Part shown: positions 8,433 through 16,563 of the stretch, piece by piece
How the letters are laid out: each line of letters begins with the position of its first letter
Numbering within the stretch: position 1 is the stretch's first letter
Origin: DATFYP01 sp035626235
GTDB taxonomy: Archaea > Thermoproteota > Nitrososphaeria > Nitrososphaerales > Gagatemarchaeaceae
DNA: 64,000 nt
Direction of reading: 5' to 3'
NCBI GenBank assembly: GCA_035626235.1
Contig: DASPOB010000019.1
Coordinates: 1-64,000 of the forward strand
Notes under the pieces: generated by a model
What the model was told of the DNA's origin: nothing
Database searches by the model: none
The model's input: only the letters and a program-made list of their open reading frames with translations
Translations under genes and position numbers: made by a program

Positions 8433-8485
8433 CTGCGCCCTGCCGAGCTAGGCGACCCCGGCGTGGGGCCGCCTGACCCGCCCCG

Positions 8486-8493
8486 CTTAAATA
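8486..8493 (-). promoter_or_regulatory. TATA box for tRNA-Ser
   Basis: TATTTAAG on the minus strand, about 27 bases before the mature 5' end at 8462, where archaeal tRNA promoters normally sit. Confidence 0.65.
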
Positions 8494-8517
8494 GACAACG
8501 GACGGCTGCCAGGCAGC

Positions 8518-11500
8518 TCACGCGGGAGAGGCGTGGTCCCGGTTCATGCACAGGAGCATGGCTTCCGCCTCCTCTCTTGTCGTGACGACCTGCACCTGGA
8601 GGTCTACTGCCTTCCTTCTGATGCCGTGCAGCACTTTGCTCTCCTTGTTCGAGTTCGCGTTGAAGGACAGGACGATGGAAACCTCGCCGAGGGATATGGC
8701 CCTCAGGACTTTCTCAACCTTCTCGCTCGGGTCCCCTTCGGCCGCCGCGGTGAACTCAACCCCAGCCCTGCCGAATCTGGAGATTAGGTCAGTGAGGGTG
8801 TCCTCCCGCTGGCCCTCTTCTAGTAAGAGGACCCCTCGCTCCCCCCTCGCGGGGATCCTGCGCCCCGTCGCCGAGAGGGCCTTGGAGAGCGCCTCTGGAA
8901 AGCTGTCCCCGAAGCAGGCGACTTCGCCCGTCGACCTCATCTCGACGCCGAGCTTGGGGTCGGCACCATCAATCTGAAGAAAAGAGAACTGGGGAGCCTT
9001 GACGGCGAACCGCTTCGGCGCCTCGACATCCGTCCTTCTCTTGAGCTTCCCCCCGAGGACGGCAGGCGCTACGATGTCAATCAGGTTGACCCCAGTCGCC
9101 TTGCAGACAAATGGGAGGGACCGGGAGGCCCTGAGGTTGCACTCGATTACGTACACCGACCTCCCCTTGACCAGAAACTGAACGTTGAGAGGACCCCTCG
9201 CCTTCAGCTCTCTCGCGATGCCCTTGGTGTACGCCCGAATCTTCTCTTGCGCCGCGTTGGTTATCGAAGTGGCCGGGATGGACATTATGGCGTCCCCCGA
9301 GTGGATGCCTGCGTCCTGGACGTGCTCCACTATGGCTCCTATGACAGTGCTCGTCCCGTCTGATACAGCGTCGACCTCGACCTCTCTGGCTCCCAGGAGG
9401 AACTCGCTCACTGTGACCGGGTAGTTCGGGTTGGCCTTCACGGCCCTCGTGACGTAGGTTTCGAGCTCCGATGGGCCCCAAAGCACCCTCATCGCCGAGC
9501 CGCTCAGGACGTGGGATGGCCTGACTATGACCGGGTACCCTATGCGGGAGCAGAAGACAGCCGCTTCCCCGGGAGATCGGAAGCTCCCCCATGCAGGCTG
9601 CGGGATGCCGAGGCGGTCCAGGAGGGCGCTGAACTTGGACCTGTCCTCGGCCGCCTCAACGGACTGAGGGGAAGTGCCGAGCACGTTGATCCCTCGCCTC
9701 TCCAGGTCCAAGGCCAGGTCGTTCGGGGTCTGGCCCCCGACGCAGAGGACCATTCCATCTGGCCTCTCGCGCTCGTAGATGGCGAGTATCCTCTCGATGG
9801 TAAGCTCCTCGAAGTAGAGCCTGTCGCTCATGTCGAAGTCGGTGGAGACGGTCTCGGGGTTGCAGTTGACGACGATGACCTCCTCTATCCCGCACTCCCT
9901 GAGGGCCCAGGCCATGTTCATGGTCCCCCAGTCGAACTCGACGGAGCTCCCGATCCTGTAGGGCCCCGCGCCGAGCACGATTACCTTCTTTTTCGCAGTA
10001 GGGGGAGCCTCGTCGACCGCCGCGTTGTAGGTCTGATACAGGTAGTTCGTCTTGGCGGGCCACTCGGCGGCCAAGGTGTCGATGACCTTGGTCACGGGGC
10101 GGATTCCAAGACTCAGCCTGGCCTCCCTTACCCGGTCCTCGTCGGATCCCAGCAGCTGCCCCAACTGCCGGTCCGAGAAACCGAGCTTCTTGGCCTTGGA
10201 GAGTGTCGGGAGGTCCAAGGCGGCTCCTGGCCGAGCTTGTCCGAGCTCATCGTGGAAGTCGGTTATGTTCTTCAGTTTCGCGACGTACCAGCAGTCGACC
10301 TCGCTTTTCGAACTGACTTCCTGAACGGAAAGTCCCCCCCTCAGCGCGTCGACCAGGTCGAAGAGGATGGTGTCAGTCGGATTCCGGAGCCTGCTGGCAA
10401 GAGCCTCGGTGTCAGCCGGCTCGCCGTCCCTCACGACTCCGTCGTACTTCGGGTTGGACATCCTCACGGCCTTCTGGATGGCCTCCTCGAACCCCCGCCC
10501 CACGGCCATGACCTCCCCGATTGACTTCATTGAGGTGTCTATTCTTCTGGCGCCGCCGTCGAACTTGTCCGTGTCCCATCTGGGCATCTTGACGACGAGG
10601 TAGTCGAGGGACGGCTCGAACAGGGCACTGGTCACCCTCGACACCCTGTTCTTGAGCTCGTTCAGGGTGTACCCAAGCGCAAGTTTGGTGGCCACGTAGG
10701 CGAGAGGGTAACCCGTCGCCTTGGAAGCCAGCGCCGAGGAACGGGACAACCTGGCGTTGATTTCGATCGCTGCGTACCTTTCCGATGAGGGATCGAGAGC
10801 GAACTGGATGTTGCATTCTCCGACTACGCCGCAGCGCCTCCCGGCCTTCAGCGAGGCGGACCTGAGGAGGTGGTATTCGGCGTTCGTGAGGGTTTGCGAG
10901 GGGGCGATGACTATGTTGTCCCCTGTGTGGACCCTCATGCCGAGCATGTTCTCCATGTTGCAGACGGTCATGCTGTTGTCCTCCCCGTCGCGCATCACCT
11001 CGTACTCGATCTGCTTCCAACCGCCGAGATACTCCTCCACCAGGACCTGGTGCGTGAGGCTGCTGTTCAGCCCCTTCTCGACGATGGTAGCCAGCTCACG
11101 GGGGTCGCGCGCCACGCCGCCCCCTTTTCCGCCCAAGGTGAACGCCACCCGTATGATCACGGGAAACCCCAACTCGTCCGTAACTCTTGCCGCCTCCTCG
11201 ACCGAGTAGGCGGCCCTGCTCCTGGGGACCGGGATCTCTATCCCCAGCATGGTCCGCTTGAAGAGGTCCCTATCCTCGGTGAGCCTGATACCCTCTATCT
11301 GCGTGCCAAGAACCCTGACCCCGTACTTGTCAAGGACCCCGCTGTCAGAAAGCTGGATTCCGCAGTTGAGTGCGGTCTGTCCTCCGAAACCAAGGAGGAT
11401 TGCGTCAGGACGTTCACTCTCGATTACCTTGGTCACTGACTCCAGGTTGACTGGGACGAAGTGAATCCGCTCGGAGAACTGCTCGCTCGTCTGAATGGTC

Positions 11501-11532
11501 GCTATGTTGGGGTTTACGAGCACGGAGGTCAC
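8518..11532 (-). CDS. carB: Carbamoyl-phosphate synthase large subunit (N-terminus incomplete)
   Basis: Makes carbamoyl phosphate from bicarbonate, ammonia (from CarA) and ATP for pyrimidine and arginine synthesis. Two ATP-grasp halves are present: the first starts at SVLVNPNIATIQTSE, the second around VIVLGAGPYRIGSSVEFDWGT. A short allosteric-type domain closes the protein. The reading frame is open and family-like upstream to about 11569 (KFDYSGSQCLKALKEEG), but the GSGPIVIGQAAE loop that should precede it is absent. The only ATG/GTG/TTG in the frame is GTG at 11530-11532, and a stop lies at 11623-11625. Either the 5' end is altered in the assembly or the first domain really lacks about 30 residues. 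The second half retains its intact GAGPYRIG loop. Confidence 0.9.
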   Translation of the reverse strand: MTSVLVNPNIATIQTSEQFSERIHFVPVNLESVTKVIESERPDAILLGFGGQTALNCGIQLSDSGVLDKYGVRVLGTQIEGIRLTEDRDLFKRTMLGIEIPVPRSRAAYSVEEAARVTDELGFPVIIRVAFTLGGKGGGVARDPRELATIVEKGLNSSLTHQVLVEEYLGGWKQIEYEVMRDGEDNSMTVCNMENMLGMRVHTGDNIVIAPSQTLTNAEYHLLRSASLKAGRRCGVVGECNIQFALDPSSERYAAIEINARLSRSSALASKATGYPLAYVATKLALGYTLNELKNRVSRVTSALFEPSLDYLVVKMPRWDTDKFDGGARRIDTSMKSIGEVMAVGRGFEEAIQKAVRMSNPKYDGVVRDGEPADTEALASRLRNPTDTILFDLVDALRGGLSVQEVSSKSEVDCWYVAKLKNITDFHDELGQARPGAALDLPTLSKAKKLGFSDRQLGQLLGSDEDRVREARLSLGIRPVTKVIDTLAAEWPAKTNYLYQTYNAAVDEAPPTAKKKVIVLGAGPYRIGSSVEFDWGTMNMAWALRECGIEEVIVVNCNPETVSTDFDMSDRLYFEELTIERILAIYERERPDGMVLCVGGQTPNDLALDLERRGINVLGTSPQSVEAAEDRSKFSALLDRLGIPQPAWGSFRSPGEAAVFCSRIGYPVIVRPSHVLSGSAMRVLWGPSELETYVTRAVKANPNYPVTVSEFLLGAREVEVDAVSDGTSTVIGAIVEHVQDAGIHSGDAIMSIPATSITNAAQEKIRAYTKGIARELKARGPLNVQFLVKGRSVYVIECNLRASRSLPFVCKATGVNLIDIVAPAVLGGKLKRRTDVEAPKRFAVKAPQFSFLQIDGADPKLGVEMRSTGEVACFGDSFPEALSKALSATGRRIPARGERGVLLLEEGQREDTLTDLISRFGRAGVEFTAAAEGDPSEKVEKVLRAISLGEVSIVLSFNANSNKESKVLHGIRRKAVDLQVQVVTTREEAEAMLLCMNRDHASPA

Positions 11533-11655
11533 TCCCTCCTCCTTCAGAGCCTTGAGGCACTGGCTGCCGGAGTAGTCGAACTTGCGGCTGGTTCTACCAG
11601 CTCTCGCCTGCTTCTCCGACCTTTATTGCCCCACTTCCTAGGACGAGTGCCTTTC

Positions 11656-12819
11656 CTACGCCCTCACGCTTCGAATCTCCTCACCTCTTTGACGCGGTCT
11701 TGACATGAGCTCCACGAACCTGTCGAAGACGAATTCCGTGTCGTAGGGGCCCGGGGTAGCCTCAGGGTGGAACTGAACGGCCAAACACGGCCTGCGCGAA
11801 TGCCTGACCCCCTCGATTGTGTGGTCGTCAGAGTTTACGAACCAGGGGGTCAGGTCGGTCCCCGCCATGGTCTTCGGGTCGAGAGAGTAACCGTGATTCT
11901 GGCTTGTAACGTACCCCCTGCCGGTGCTCAGGTCAACGCAGGGCTTGTTCTGGCCCCTGTGACCGTACTTGAGCTTGAAGGTCTCGACCCCCTGGGACAT
12001 CCCCACCACCTGTTCGCCGAGGCAAATGCCCAGCACGGGGACATCGGATTCCACCAGCGCCCCGACGCACTTCGCCGTCTCTCGACAGAGCTGCGGGTCG
12101 CCGGGGCCGTTGGTCACGACGACCCCCGCCGGCGCGTGCTTCATGACCGCCGAGTACGAGGAGTCGAACGGGACGGCTACCACCTGGTATCCCCTGCGAA
12201 GGAGGTTCCTGACTATCCCGTTCTTAGTTCCGCAGTCCAATAGCACCACTCGGGGGCCCTCGGGGCCATACGTAACGGGTTCTGAAGGCGTGACCCCGCG
12301 CACGAGATTGAGAGTGGAGTAGGTGGCGGCCTTGAGAAGGGTGCCCCGAAGTTCATCGATGTCCTTCGACGCTTCCCCGCTGGCAACGATTCCCATCATG
12401 ACACCGACCTCCCTAAGCTTAGTCACAAGCGCCCTGGTGTCCACCCCCTCCACGGCAGGGATTTGCTCTGATTCAAGCCACTGATGCAGGGTCCTCCTCG
12501 AGGCCCAGTGGCTGGGAAGCCGGCATGCTTCCTGGACAACGATTCCCTTCACCTTGATAGACGACGACTCGAAGAACCTGGGCAGGCCGAAGGCGTCCTT
12601 CTCTTCGTAGGTCGGAACCCCGTAGTTCCCAATAAGCGGGTAGGTGAAACAGAGGACCTGGCCGGCGAACGAGGGGTCCGTCATTGATTCGCAGTAGCCG
12701 ACCATCCCTGTGGTGAAGACCGCCTCTCCGATGGCCTCTGTTTCGGCGCCCAAGGCGCGTCCGAAAAAGATCGAGCCGTCCTGGAGGAGAAGAAGAGCCT
12801 CGTCCTTTTCCTTGGCCAC
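11656..12819 (-). CDS. carA: Carbamoyl-phosphate synthase small subunit
   Basis: Glutaminase subunit that feeds ammonia to CarB. It has the CarA-specific N-terminal domain (DGSIFFGRALGAE, TGMVGYCESMTDPSFAGQ) and a class I glutaminase with nucleophile C in GICLGEQ and the His/Glu pair in QFHPEATPGP. I place the start at GTG 12819 (VAKEKDEALLLLQDG) because a TATA-like box at 12849-12856 would lie inside a longer reading from 12882. carB follows on the same strand after a gap of under 130 bases. Confidence 0.94.
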   Translation of the reverse strand: MAKEKDEALLLLQDGSIFFGRALGAETEAIGEAVFTTGMVGYCESMTDPSFAGQVLCFTYPLIGNYGVPTYEEKDAFGLPRFFESSSIKVKGIVVQEACRLPSHWASRRTLHQWLESEQIPAVEGVDTRALVTKLREVGVMMGIVASGEASKDIDELRGTLLKAATYSTLNLVRGVTPSEPVTYGPEGPRVVLLDCGTKNGIVRNLLRRGYQVVAVPFDSSYSAVMKHAPAGVVVTNGPGDPQLCRETAKCVGALVESDVPVLGICLGEQVVGMSQGVETFKLKYGHRGQNKPCVDLSTGRGYVTSQNHGYSLDPKTMAGTDLTPWFVNSDDHTIEGVRHSRRPCLAVQFHPEATPGPYDTEFVFDRFVELMSRPRQRGEEIRSVRA

Positions 12820-12848
12820 TCTGGAAAATGGGCGGACCTCCAAAGCGC

Positions 12849-12856
12849 ATTTAAGG
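12849..12856 (-). promoter_or_regulatory. TATA-like box for carAB
   Basis: CCTTAAAT on the minus strand, about 33 bases before the GTG at 12819. Confidence 0.45.
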
Positions 12857-12972
12857 CTATCGAGACGGGCCGCGGCCCCCACGCGGATGTACGCTGGCGA
12901 TTCAGCCGAGTTGAGTCACCCTAGGACTGGCGAGCCCGCAGCAGCGTGCTTGCGGGCGCCCGGAGTGTTAGT

Positions 12973-12980
12973 GTTATAGA
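12973..12980 (+). promoter_or_regulatory. TATA-like box before the 113-residue surface protein
   Basis: GTTATAGA, about 27 bases before the TTG start at 13004. Confidence 0.45.
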
Positions 12981-13003
12981 CCCTCTGCCCCCTCATCACT
13001 GCG

Positions 13004-13345
13004 TTGAGGGGGCAAATCGCGTCGGTGCTGATACTCACCGCGCTGATCGTTGGAGTCGTAATTGGTTACATCGGGAACGAGTCTGCCACCGAGACAGTAA
13101 CCACTACGTACACCTTCGTCACCACCACTCTACAGGGGCCGGTTCTGGAGCGTTGCACCGTCACTCAGTACGCCGTCTGGTCCGTCGAGTCACTGGGACG
13201 CGGTACCACGGTCGGAGGGACCACTACGCAGGACTATGCAGTCGCGACGTATCAGACTACGGGCTTCCCGACCGTCACCACGAGCAGCTACGCAGGGACC
13301 TTGACGGGTGCCATCGCTTCCTGGAAGGTCACGACGTGCGGTTGA
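13004..13345 (+). CDS. Small membrane-anchored Thr-rich protein, function unknown
   Basis: 113 residues starting with TTG. Residues 6-23 (ASVLILTALIVGVVIGYI) form one membrane helix or signal anchor. The rest is rich in Thr, Ser, Val and Gly, with two cysteines (near residue 50 and at the penultimate position) that could form a disulfide outside the cell. The layout resembles the two longer Thr-rich proteins at 28178-29221 and 56844-57446. Nothing identifies a function. Confidence 0.6.
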   Translation: MRGQIASVLILTALIVGVVIGYIGNESATETVTTTYTFVTTTLQGPVLERCTVTQYAVWSVESLGRGTTVGGTTTQDYAVATYQTTGFPTVTTSSYAGTLTGAIASWKVTTCG

Positions 13346-13422
13346 GGCGACAATCTCCCAGGCTACATGATTCGTAGGGAAGCCCACGCACCCGACGCCC
13401 ACGGGTCTCCAAGGCCGAGAAT

Positions 13423-13430
13423 CCTTATAT
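13423..13430 (+). promoter_or_regulatory. TATA-like box for pyrB-pyrI
   Basis: CCTTATAT, about 95-125 bases before the possible pyrB starts, so this transcript would have a leader and rely on the Shine-Dalgarno at about 13538-13545. Confidence 0.45.
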
Positions 13431-13551
13431 CCGATACTGGCCGAATTCAGCGAGGGTTCAAGATAACAGACAGGCTTCACATGGCGTCGCGACTCCAGCG
13501 CTGTCTCTCACGAGTCATTACATGGACCACATCTTCGAGGGGGGAGTTGTC

Positions 13552-14484
13552 TTGATAGCCGATTTCAAGGGAAGAGACGTTGTCAGCGCCAAGGACTTCA
13601 AGCGCGCCCAGTTGGAGGAGCTCTTCCGTGCGGTCGACGACCTGGAGAAGCATCCTGGCACTCTTGAGGGCGCGCTGAAGGGAAAACTGGTGGCTCTCCT
13701 GTTCTTCGAGCCGTCGACAAGGACCTACTCGACGTTCCAAATAGCGGCCCGCAACCTCGGCATGAAGGTCTCTGGGTTCTCGGACGCAGGAGGGACATCG
13801 GTCTCGAAGGGCGAGACGCTCCACGACACGATAAGAATGTTCGAGGGGTACGGGACTGACTGCTTCGTAATCAGGCACAAGAGGATGGGGGCCGCACGGT
13901 TCGCCGCGAAGATAGCGGACGTGCCAGTCATAAACGCCGGCGACGGCAGCAGGGAGCACCCGACCCAGGCCATGACCGACCTTTACTCGATAAGGAAGGC
14001 CTTCGGAAGAATCGACGGGCTGAAGGTGGGGATTCTCGGCGACCTCAGGTATGGAAGGACGGCGTCTTCGCTCGTGTATGCGTTGTCGAACTACGACGTC
14101 GAAATCAGCTTCATTGCCCCCGAATCGCTTCAGATCCGCCCAGAGGTGGAGCATTTCCTGAACGAAAGGGGAGTGACCGCGAAGAAGGAGACCGAACTCG
14201 ACAAGGTCATCGGCGGGCTCGACGTCCTCTACGTCACCAGGATTCAGAAGGAACGGATTCCCGACCCTACCGACTTCGAGAGAGTCAGGGGGAAGTACGA
14301 GGTCAACCTGGAAGCTCTGAAGGACGCGAAACCCTCGCTCAAGATTCTGCACCCGCTCCCCAGGGTCGACGAGCTATCCCCCGATGTGGACGCCACCAAC
14401 TATGCGCGCTATTTCACGCAGGCCGCCGCGGGCCTCCCCCTGAGGATGGTCCTGTTCACCTACGTCCTGGGGGGTGTGTCGTAG
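13552..14484 (+). CDS. pyrB: Aspartate carbamoyltransferase catalytic subunit
   Basis: Condenses carbamoyl phosphate with aspartate in pyrimidine synthesis. FEPSTRTYSTF is the carbamoyl-phosphate loop, and DGSREHPTQAMTDLYS plus LHPLPRVDELS bind aspartate. TTG at 13552 (LIADFKGRDVVSAKDF) has a GGGGGGAG Shine-Dalgarno five bases upstream; an ATG at 13522 in the same frame would add ten residues. pyrI overlaps its end. With carAB just upstream, the window holds the first two steps of the pathway. Confidence 0.95.
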   Translation: MIADFKGRDVVSAKDFKRAQLEELFRAVDDLEKHPGTLEGALKGKLVALLFFEPSTRTYSTFQIAARNLGMKVSGFSDAGGTSVSKGETLHDTIRMFEGYGTDCFVIRHKRMGAARFAAKIADVPVINAGDGSREHPTQAMTDLYSIRKAFGRIDGLKVGILGDLRYGRTASSLVYALSNYDVEISFIAPESLQIRPEVEHFLNERGVTAKKETELDKVIGGLDVLYVTRIQKERIPDPTDFERVRGKYEVNLEALKDAKPSLKILHPLPRVDELSPDVDATNYARYFTQAAAGLPLRMVLFTYVLGGVS

Positions 14485-14974
14485 CACGGAGCGCGAGTCG
14501 GAAGCCGGAATGCTCGTGCGCAAGATCGAACAGGGCACGGTGGTCGACCACATCCCCGACTGGAAGTCTGGATTGGTGGCACAGGTGCTCCGACTGAACA
14601 GGCTCGCGATGCTCGGGGCCGACGTCTCGGTGGCCATACTTCAGAACGTCGCGAGCAAGCAGCTGGTGAGGAAGGACATCATCAAAATCGATAGGTGGCA
14701 CGTCGACGAGAGCGAGGCCGACATCGTCTGCCTGATATTCCCCAGCATAACGATAAACTACATCAAGGAATGGAAGGTGTCGAAGTACGAGCCAAGGGTC
14801 CCAGACGTCATCGAGGGGAGAATCAGGTGCCCCGAGGTCCAGTGCATCTCGAACGCCGAGAGGGAACCGGTAAGCCCTGAGTTCGTAACCTGGAAGAAGA
14901 ACAGGATTCTGCAATGCAGGTACTGCGACACTCTTCTCTCTTTTGACAGGATACCCGACTATGTGAAGAGCTAG
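14474..14974 (+). CDS. pyrI: Aspartate carbamoyltransferase regulatory subunit
   Basis: Allosteric nucleotide-binding partner of PyrB. The N-terminal domain (GTVVDHIPDWKSG, LGADVSVAI) binds effectors; the C-terminal zinc domain has CPEVQC and, about 25 residues on, CRYC. The GTG at 14474 overlaps pyrB by 11 bases; the internal ATG at 14510 (MLVRKIEQGTVVDHIP) gives the usual family length and may be the true start. The stop shares CTAG 14971-14974 with the convergent truB gene. Confidence 0.95.
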   Translation: MCRSTERESEAGMLVRKIEQGTVVDHIPDWKSGLVAQVLRLNRLAMLGADVSVAILQNVASKQLVRKDIIKIDRWHVDESEADIVCLIFPSITINYIKEWKVSKYEPRVPDVIEGRIRCPEVQCISNAEREPVSPEFVTWKKNRILQCRYCDTLLSFDRIPDYVKS

Positions 14975-15984
14975 CCGATTGGCTGGGGGGAGGCTGAGGG
15001 CTGTCCCTTCTTGGCGCCCTTGCTCTTCCAAAGCTTCGGGTAAGTCCCCTGCTTCATGACAACCCTCTCTGTGGTGGCAGCCAGCCCCCTGCCTGAGGAC
15101 GCCATCTGGGCCGTCGACATTAGGGCCTTCCCCGTGGCCACCAACTCGCCCTTGCTCGACATCAGGAGGACGAGGTCTCCTTTTGAAAGCCCTTCTGAGG
15201 CGCTGAGTATTCCTGGAGTGCCGAGCCGGGCGCCGTGGCAGATCGCGTCCACGGCAGAGTCTCTCAGGATCACCCTTCCGAGCGAGGAAAGCGCGTCTTC
15301 TACGGGGATGATCGCGGACCGAAGGGACGATTCGTCTCCCGTCCTGAGCTTGTACACCGCGTCGCTCAGCCGGTGCAGGGTGACGAGGCCCCTCTCCTCG
15401 GTGAGAGGGCCGACCTTCGTCCGCCTGAGTTCGACCATGGTTGCGCCTACCCCCATGACCTCGCCGAGGTCGTAGACGAGCTTCCGGACGTAGGTCCCGG
15501 ACTCGCAGAGGCACCTGAAGAGAAAGAGATTCCCGTCGGACTCGACGACCTCCAGCTCGTGAATCGTCCTGCTCCTCACGTCGCGTCTGACCGACGACCG
15601 TTGCGGAGGCCGCTGGAATATCTCGCCCCTGAACTCCTCGAGCGCGGAGTCGAGCTGCTTTCTCGGGACGGAAGTGTGCAGTCTCATCACCCCCCAGTAC
15701 TCTTTCGGGAAGAGAAGGAGCAGGCCTAGGGCCTTGGTTGCTTCCCCAAGCCCAATGGGCAGAACCCCGGAAACCGGCGGGTCGAGGGTTCCACTGTGGC
15801 CCGCCCTTTCCACCCCCACCATCTTTCTGACCCAGGCGACGACCTCGTGGCTGGTCGGTCCACGCGGCTTGTCAAGCGGGATGAGCCCGTACTCCAGCAT
15901 CGCTTCCACCGGCCTTTCCGACGGTCTCCAGCCGTGCTGGGGGTCAGCGGGCTCCTCGTCAAGCACGACCATCTTGGACGGCAT
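14971..15984 (-). CDS. truB: tRNA/rRNA pseudouridine synthase, archaeal Cbf5/TruB
   Basis: Pseudouridine synthase of H/ACA RNPs in archaea, also acting on tRNA U55. GLIPLDKPRGPTSHEVVAW opens the domain and the catalytic aspartate is in HSGTLDPPVSG. SGTYVRKLVYDLG is also conserved, and a PUA domain occupies about residues 240-320 (LRDSAVDAICHGARLGTPGIL). The 337 residues are normal for archaeal Cbf5. It is the last gene of the long ribosomal-protein operon, next to cmk as in many archaea. Its stop shares CTAG with pyrI. Confidence 0.93.
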   Translation of the reverse strand: MPSKMVVLDEEPADPQHGWRPSERPVEAMLEYGLIPLDKPRGPTSHEVVAWVRKMVGVERAGHSGTLDPPVSGVLPIGLGEATKALGLLLLFPKEYWGVMRLHTSVPRKQLDSALEEFRGEIFQRPPQRSSVRRDVRSRTIHELEVVESDGNLFLFRCLCESGTYVRKLVYDLGEVMGVGATMVELRRTKVGPLTEERGLVTLHRLSDAVYKLRTGDESSLRSAIIPVEDALSSLGRVILRDSAVDAICHGARLGTPGILSASEGLSKGDLVLLMSSKGELVATGKALMSTAQMASSGRGLAATTERVVMKQGTYPKLWKSKGAKKGQPSASPQPIG

Positions 15985-15985
15985 G

Positions 15986-16546
15986 TCAGACTCTTCTGTT
16001 CTTGGCGAAGTGGAGTACTATGCGGGCTACCTTTGCTTCGTCGATGGTCTCTGTGTCGACAATGAGGTCGAACGGGCTGAGGTCCTTTCCGAATTCTATC
16101 TGGTATATCTTCTTGTAGAGCCTGAAGTTCTCCGTGTCCCTCACCTCAAGGACCTCTCTGCACTTCGCCAGAGCCATCCGGTCCCTGCGGGACATCCTCT
16201 CTGCCCTGCTCTCCACCGACCCCGACAGCCAGACCTTAATCCCGTCTGAGGTCAGCCAGGGCAGAGGATAGCTGGTAATCACGACACCCCCCTTCTTTGC
16301 CTTCTCGAGCAGCCGCGAGTCAACTTCCTTGTCGAAGTTCGGAGACTTCTTCCTCTCCTTTAGGAACTTCATGCCCTCCTTCGTGTCCCACCAGTCGTCA
16401 CCCCCCGGCGAGAACCCCTCCTCGATGGCCATTTCCTTCAGGACGTCCCCGCCTCCCATTACGTGGAGGGAAAGCTTCTTCGCCAGGAGCCGGGAAACAG
16501 TTGTCTTCCCCACTGCGGGCATCCCTGAGACGATTATCGCCTTCAC
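15986..16546 (-). CDS. cmk: Cytidylate kinase, archaeal type
   Basis: Phosphorylates CMP/dCMP. The P-loop is GMPAVGKTT near the N-terminus, and the LID-type region contains RMSRRDRMALAKCREVLEVRDTEN in part. I start it at GTG 16546 (VKAIIVSGMPAVGKTT), which places the P-loop at residue 8 as in relatives and avoids overlap with DUF106; a longer reading to 16630 would run into that gene. It sits between DUF106 and truB. Confidence 0.9.
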   Translation of the reverse strand: MKAIIVSGMPAVGKTTVSRLLAKKLSLHVMGGGDVLKEMAIEEGFSPGGDDWWDTKEGMKFLKERKKSPNFDKEVDSRLLEKAKKGGVVITSYPLPWLTSDGIKVWLSGSVESRAERMSRRDRMALAKCREVLEVRDTENFRLYKKIYQIEFGKDLSPFDLIVDTETIDEAKVARIVLHFAKNRRV

Positions 16547-16563
16547 GCTTGAGGGCCCCGTGG

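Larger units (their letters stand above)
8321..8462 (-). tRNA. tRNA-Ser(GGA) with three introns
   Basis: Read on the minus strand: acceptor GCCGGGG (8462-8456) pairs perfectly with CCCCGGC (8328-8322), discriminator G at 8321. The D arm is GCCT/GGGC with AGCTCGGCA in the loop. After removal of three introns the anticodon stem is CAGGC/GCCTG with loop CTGGAAA (anticodon GGA, 8412-8410). The class II variable arm is CTCGC-GAAA-GCGGG (8386-8373), and the T arm is GAGGG-TTCAAAT-CCCTC. The mature length is 86. G73, the GCCGGGG acceptor and the long variable arm are typical of archaeal tRNA-Ser. The 3' CCA is not fully encoded (CC then T). Introns are listed separately. Confidence 0.82.

Noticed and set aside
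8321..8462. tRNA-Leu(UAG) reading, using CAGGG-CTTAGG as anticodon arm with a single 31-base intron
   Set aside because: It leaves a G-G mismatch in the anticodon stem, and G73 with a GCCGGGG acceptor does not suit archaeal Leu. The Ser(GGA) reading gives a perfect stem and well-formed BHB motifs.
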